DNA from: UBA1429 sp964482225
Lineage (GTDB): Bacteria; Chloroflexota; Anaerolineae; UBA1429
DNA length: 64,000 nt
Assembly (NCBI GenBank): GCA_964482225.1
Contig: CAYZWT010000002.1
Span: 113,203 to 177,202 of the forward strand
Reading direction: 5' to 3'
Positions 60,614 to 64,000 of this stretch are shown here, one piece after another. Under the pieces are notes generated by a model. The model saw only the letters and a list, made by a program, of their open reading frames with translations, searched no databases and was not told the origin of the DNA. Each line of letters opens with the position of its first letter. The stretch's first letter is position 1. Made by a program: the position numbers and the translations under genes.

Positions 60614-60904
60614 CTTTGTAGGCGCTTTCTGATCGGACGCATAGAGAGGGCGCGGAGAGCCTCTGAGCCGACAAGCCGCGTTGTGGCGCATGGAGGTCCG
60701 GGAGCTGAGGTGCAGACCAAGGCGGACAGAGTGGAGCCGCACCAGAGGCTCGCCGGCGCGGGCGCCCGCAGAACCACGCTGGCTCCGTGTCAGCCGTCGG
60801 CCGACACACTACACAACACGCGCGCGCGCCACAGCGGCCACGCGCCTCGCACGCGTATGGCGGCAGTGGGGGGAGCTGAAAGGGCTCAAAGGCGTCTCAG
60901 GGTC

Positions 60905-60933
60905 TTGACAAAGGTCGTTTTCTAGTATATGAT
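60905..60933 (+). promoter_or_regulatory. Promoter of the recombinase gene
   Basis: TTGACA (60905-60910), a 17-nt spacer and TATGAT (60928-60933), about 53 bp before the ATG at 60986. An inverted repeat covers the -10 and the start of transcription. Confidence 0.75.
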
Positions 60934-60957
60934 TTATTCAAAATTAAATCATATACT
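60924..60957. promoter_or_regulatory. 13-bp inverted repeat over the recombinase promoter (operator-like)
   Basis: AGTATATGATTTA (60924-60936) and TAAATCATATACT (60945-60957) are perfect complements separated by 8 nt. The left arm contains the -10 TATGAT. The position fits an operator for a repressor or for the recombinase itself. Confidence 0.6.
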
Positions 60958-60985
60958 CTTGGGTAACGAAAGGACAGAGCCCTCC

Positions 60986-62089
60986 ATGAACGCTGCACTG
61001 CCCGGCCAGTCCCACCCCCCCACTACCGTCAACGAGGCCGCCGAGCGCATGCTGGATGACCTGGATCTGAGCCCGCTGAGCAAGCGCACGTATCGCCACG
61101 GGCTGGATGCCCTCATCCGACACCTGCACCTGGCGCGCGGCGACGATGAGGCTGCCGAAAACCTGGCCCCCTGCGCCCTGGCCGAGTTGGACGAGGAGAC
61201 CCTCTACACCTTTGATCGCTGGCTGCGCGAGGCCTACCCCGACCCTCGCTCCGGCCCTCAAACCGCCGCCTCGGAGAGCACCCGCACCTCGCGCACCTAT
61301 CTGGTGGCGGCCAAGCGCCTGATGAACTGGCTCGACCTGCATGAGATGTTGCCTCCCGGCGTCACCTATGACCGGATGCGTCGCCGCATTGACCAGGGGC
61401 GCGGCCAGCGTCGCCAGGGCTACAAGCAGCGCCGCACCGACCCCCAGGTGACCCGCGTGCTCACCCACTACCTGCGCAAACCCCTGCCCGAGGCCAAAAG
61501 CGCCAAGCGCCTGGCCCTGTTGCGCAACCGCGCCCTGATGGCCGTGCTCTATGACACCGGCATGCGCATCAGCGAGGCGCTCGCCCTCACCCGAGAGGAT
61601 GTGCTGGATGGCCGCGCCAGTCGTCTGCGGCTGACCATCACCAAGAACGGCAAGCCACGCACCGTCTTTCTCTCGGACGAATCGCGCCGCCTGATCCGCG
61701 ATTATGTAAAGGAGCGTGACGACACGGTCTATGCGTCGCTCTTTGTCTCCCACGGCCGCGGCAAGGGCACTAGCATTACCGCTGCCCACGCCTGGCTGCT
61801 GGTCAAACAGGCGGCCCAGGCCGAGGGACTCTATGGCAACACCTCGCCCCACTCGTTGCGCCACCGGCGCGCCCAGGACCTGCTGGATGAGGGCATGCCG
61901 CTGGAATGGGTGGCGGCCCTATTGGGGCACCAACATCCGGATACGACCCGCATCGTATATGCGTGGGAGACGGACGAGAATATGCTGGGAGATATGGTCG
62001 CCACCTACGGGCTGCCGCCCAGCCAGGCTCACCGCCGCCATGATGGGCTCGATGACGATGAGCAGCAATCCGGCGAGGACGAGGCATAG
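60986..62089 (+). CDS. Tyrosine recombinase/integrase (XerC/D-like)
   Basis: A 367-residue tyrosine recombinase. The N-terminal SAM-like DNA-binding domain covers about residues 15-130. The catalytic domain shows Arg194 in DTGMRISEALAL, Lys in LTITKNGKPRTV, His289 and Arg292 in TSPHSLRHRRAQDL, His in LLGHQHPDTTRIV, and the nucleophile Tyr325 in IVYAWET. The acidic C-terminal tail (GLDDDEQQSGEDEA) is unlike XerC/XerD and could have a regulatory role. The Shine-Dalgarno AAAGGA is 11 nt before the ATG. No attachment site, other phage gene or integron array is nearby, so the element it serves is not visible. Confidence 0.9.
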   Translation: MNAALPGQSHPPTTVNEAAERMLDDLDLSPLSKRTYRHGLDALIRHLHLARGDDEAAENLAPCALAELDEETLYTFDRWLREAYPDPRSGPQTAASESTRTSRTYLVAAKRLMNWLDLHEMLPPGVTYDRMRRRIDQGRGQRRQGYKQRRTDPQVTRVLTHYLRKPLPEAKSAKRLALLRNRALMAVLYDTGMRISEALALTREDVLDGRASRLRLTITKNGKPRTVFLSDESRRLIRDYVKERDDTVYASLFVSHGRGKGTSITAAHAWLLVKQAAQAEGLYGNTSPHSLRHRRAQDLLDEGMPLEWVAALLGHQHPDTTRIVYAWETDENMLGDMVATYGLPPSQAHRRHDGLDDDEQQSGEDEA

Positions 62090-62096
62090 AGCGCCT

Positions 62097-63092
62097 CTAG
62101 GCTGCGCCCTTGAGCCTGCGAACCGCCTGCACAGCGGCGCCCACCGCGCCCGACGAATCGCCCAGCTCGGCGGCCACGATGCGGACGCTCTCCATAGCAT
62201 GCTTGTTCAAAAAGTGCTGGCGGGCAAACCCGCGCACCGGCTCCAGATAGGCGTCGCCCATCCGCTCCAGCACGCCGCCCCCCACCACGATGGCCTCGGG
62301 GTCGAGCAAGTTGACGCAGTCGGCGATCAGCAGCCCCAAGTAGTACTGGGCCGATTGGATGGCCCTGACCGTTACGCTATCGCCGGCCTCGTAGGCGCGC
62401 TCGATATACTTGCTGGTGAGCAAAGAGCAGCCCTGCTGCAGTACTTCCGCCAACATCGAGGGCTCCCCCGCCGCGATGGCCGCCCGAATGCTGCGCTCGA
62501 TGGCCGTGCGACTGGCGTATGCTTCGGCATGGCCGCGCTCTCCGCAGCCGCACAGCTCTCCATCGGCCTGCACGAGCATGTGCCCTACCTCGCCGGCCGA
62601 GCCGCGAAAGCCTGTGCGCAGTTGGCCGCCCAAGATCACGCCGCCGCCCAGGCCCGTGCCCACGAACAGGGCTACCATATCCGAGCAGCCCCGCCCTGCC
62701 CCAAAGCAATGCTCACCCACGGCGCCTACGTTGACATCATTCTCGACGACGACTGGCATTTTGAGGCGCCTCCCCAGGGTCTGCGCCAGAGGAAAGCCCT
62801 CCCAGGTAGGCCCCAGATTGGTCAGACGGATGACGATGCCGGTCTCCGTATCGATGGGGCCGGGCACCCCCACTCCCATCCCAATCAAGCGCTTTCTATT
62901 GATGCCAGCCTGAGCGAGGGCCTCCTCGACGGCCTGGGCCACTCGGTCGGCAACGCCCACGGCGCCCAATTCAGCCTGGGTCTTGCGTTTGGCCTCGCCA
63001 TAGATCTGTCCCGTATCGGTATTGACAATGGCCGCATAGAGGCTGGTGCCCCCCAGGTCTACGCCGATTGCCAGATTCCCCTTTTCTGCCAC
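62097..63092 (-). CDS. ROK-family sugar kinase (glucokinase-like)
   Basis: A 331-residue ROK protein. The ATP-binding start is IGVDLGGTSLYAAIVNT, the catalytic Asp lies in VVVENDVNVGAVGE, and GTGLGGGVILGGQL is the phosphate-binding region. The zinc site is HMLVQADGELCGCGERGHAEAYA, with CGCG...H replacing the usual CxCGxxGCxE. The absence of an N-terminal helix-turn-helix makes a kinase more likely than a repressor, and glucose or N-acetylmannosamine are likely substrates. The start is a GTG at 63090-63092 (GGAGCAAC upstream). It lies 47 bp after the DtxR-family gene and is probably in its operon. Confidence 0.88.
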   Translation of the reverse strand: MAEKGNLAIGVDLGGTSLYAAIVNTDTGQIYGEAKRKTQAELGAVGVADRVAQAVEEALAQAGINRKRLIGMGVGVPGPIDTETGIVIRLTNLGPTWEGFPLAQTLGRRLKMPVVVENDVNVGAVGEHCFGAGRGCSDMVALFVGTGLGGGVILGGQLRTGFRGSAGEVGHMLVQADGELCGCGERGHAEAYASRTAIERSIRAAIAAGEPSMLAEVLQQGCSLLTSKYIERAYEAGDSVTVRAIQSAQYYLGLLIADCVNLLDPEAIVVGGGVLERMGDAYLEPVRGFARQHFLNKHAMESVRIVAAELGDSSGAVGAAVQAVRRLKGAA

Positions 63093-63139
63093 GTTGCTCC
63101 TCTCATGCGCGCCAGGTTGACCTTGCAGCTCTGCAGGCG

Positions 63140-63811
63140 CTAGCGTTCCTGCACCCACAGACAACGCGCAACCGATAGCCCCAAGGTCACCTCGCTGTCG
63201 TTGACATTCAGGGTCACCGTCTCATTGACGGGCAACAATGCCACGAGTTGCAGCGGAGCGCCGGGGATCAGGCCATGCTCCTCGAAGAAGGACATCAGAT
63301 CACTGTGGCGTTCGATCTCCTCATGGACCCTGGCGAGCAGATAGCTCCGCCCGGGAACGGCCTCGAGCAGAGGGCGCAAGGCGCTCACACTGTTCTCCTC
63401 GCCCGGCAGCGGATTGCCATGCGGACAGACAGCGGTGTCGGCCAGCAGTTCGGCCACGCGCGCGGCCGTCTCGGCGGATAGGTTGTGCTCCAGCAGATCG
63501 GCCTCTTCATGCACTTTCGACCAGGGCACGTTGAGGACGCGCGCCAGCAACAGCTCGGTCAACATGTGGCGTCGGACCACCGAGGCGGCAGCGCGCCGCC
63601 CGGCCTCCGTCAGGTGGATGGTCTTGTCGGCTTGCATCGTCACCCAGCCATCCCGCACCATGCGCTGGATGGTGGCCGTCACGGTGGGCGGCGAGACCTC
63701 CATCCACTCGGCGAGCTTGCGGCCAATCACCGGCTGGTGGTCGCGGGCGAGGGTATAGATCACGCCGAGATAGTCTTCTACGGTCGGTGTGGGGCGTGTG
63801 TCAGGGGGCAT
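63140..63811 (-). CDS. DtxR/MntR-family metal-dependent regulator
   Basis: A 223-residue iron- or manganese-dependent regulator. The winged-helix N-terminus is TPTVEDYLGVIYTLARD...LAEWMEVSPPTVTATIQRM. The dimerisation domain holds the metal site: HEEADLLEHNLS (His101, Glu102, His109) and CPHGNPLP (Cys129), as in IdeR/DtxR. The C-terminal third (about residues 150-223) resembles a FeoA/SH3-like domain. Cys129 suggests iron rather than manganese. The ATG at 63809-63811 has AGGAG upstream; the open frame continues 52 codons further upstream but without regulator-like sequence. Promoter at 63899-63927. Confidence 0.9.
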   Translation of the reverse strand: MPPDTRPTPTVEDYLGVIYTLARDHQPVIGRKLAEWMEVSPPTVTATIQRMVRDGWVTMQADKTIHLTEAGRRAAASVVRRHMLTELLLARVLNVPWSKVHEEADLLEHNLSAETAARVAELLADTAVCPHGNPLPGEENSVSALRPLLEAVPGRSYLLARVHEEIERHSDLMSFFEEHGLIPGAPLQLVALLPVNETVTLNVNDSEVTLGLSVARCLWVQER

Positions 63812-63898
63812 GCCCAGGCTCCTGGTTGCATCGCTCTGCAGCGGATAGCCCCTGTTCACTAAAGGGCCAGCATCCGCTCGGCGCCTGCCTTTTGCTCC

Positions 63899-63927
63899 AT
63901 GATAGCAGCCGATAACCCGGGCGTCAA
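63899..63927 (-). promoter_or_regulatory. Promoter of the DtxR-family gene
   Basis: TTGACG (63922-63927), a 17-nt spacer and TATCAT (63899-63904) on the minus strand, about 90 bp before the ATG at 63811. I see no classical iron box palindrome on it. Confidence 0.65.
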
Positions 63928-64000
63928 CTTGTGCGCGGTTGACCACCACGGCGTTTCCAAAGTCCACGTTATGACAAACATAATCGATTGAGTCCGTGTT

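Larger units (their letters stand above)
60516..60985. other. Intergenic region with terminator, unexplained GC-rich part and recombinase promoter
   Basis: After the terminator of the response-regulator gene (60564-60613), about 290 bp (60614-60904) have no recognisable gene; short frames on the plus strand look like chance. This part includes a CG-alternating stretch (about 60816-60830). The right end holds the promoter of the recombinase and a 13-bp inverted repeat. Confidence 0.5.

Noticed and set aside
60816..60830. Alternating CG stretch as a Z-DNA signal
   Set aside because: It is too short and lies in generally GC-rich sequence.
1..64000. CRISPR arrays, tRNA and rRNA genes
   Set aside because: I searched by eye for regular short repeats with spacers and for tRNA-like cloverleaf and rRNA sequence and found none.

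Overview
The window is high-GC bacterial chromosomal DNA with short intergenic gaps, and it most resembles a member of the phylum Chloroflexota (Anaerolineae/Caldilineae-like). The indications are secreted proteins with Pro/Thr-rich or short hydrophobic C-terminal ends, a four-domain S1 protein, a LexA gene with a Gram-positive style box, several sugar-acid enolase-superfamily and FAD oxidoreductase genes, and PdtaS/PdtaR-like and Rsb-like signalling. The phylum is an inference from protein character; there is no rRNA or tRNA in the window. A run of ten Ns at 42473-42482 inside homopolymer-like sequence shows a draft or metagenome scaffold.

Layout. 1-3530: a cut-off methyltransferase, an S1-domain RNA-binding protein, an unrecognised protein and a GH5-like TIM-barrel protein. 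3858-5033: an enolase-superfamily dehydratase. 5251-12227: a tightly overlapping polysaccharide operon (nucleotide-sugar dehydrogenase, hexapeptide acyltransferase, GT2 glycosyltransferase, B12/radical SAM protein, O-antigen ligase-like protein), followed by two very large secreted proteins: an Asp-box/LysM surface protein and a convergent C25 (gingipain-type) peptidase. 20037-26670: hpt and a small partner gene, an SCP2 protein, argJ, two nearly identical tandem alpha/beta hydrolases, a metallophosphoesterase and a small secreted protein. 26820-29072: an APC permease fused to universal-stress domains. 29163-41761: catabolic and redox genes (FAD oxidoreductase, Zn-alcohol dehydrogenase, serine hydrolase, methyltransferase, Ogt, RRM protein, aldo/keto reductase, a second enolase-superfamily protein, a ferredoxin-fused ETF pair, AlkZ-related protein, SDR). 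41829-42606: zinc-ribbon protein and the assembly gap. 42607-46527: DegT aminotransferase, FAD reductase, PPi-type phosphofructokinase.

46672-51796 is a minus-strand partner-switching operon (STAS, RsbW-like kinase, STAS, GAF-SpoIIE phosphatase) ending in a glycosyltransferase. 51957-58247 holds HyuA, an orphan OpuAC-like lipoprotein, YigZ, TrmI, a lipid kinase and LexA, whose promoter contains a perfect GAACATATGTTC box. Divergent from lexA is a PdtaS/PdtaR-like kinase and ANTAR antiterminator pair; the kinase mRNA looks leaderless. The end has a tyrosine recombinase with a palindrome on its promoter, and a DtxR-family regulator with a ROK kinase.

The most distinctive non-coding find is a 214-bp miniature inverted-repeat element at 35142-35355. 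It has 18-bp ends with one mismatch, three internal hairpins and an exact 9-bp flanking duplication. Other points for follow-up are the internal duplication around the LysM domain of the 1407-residue surface protein, the near-identical ends of the tandem hydrolases, and the partner-switching and ANTAR circuits.
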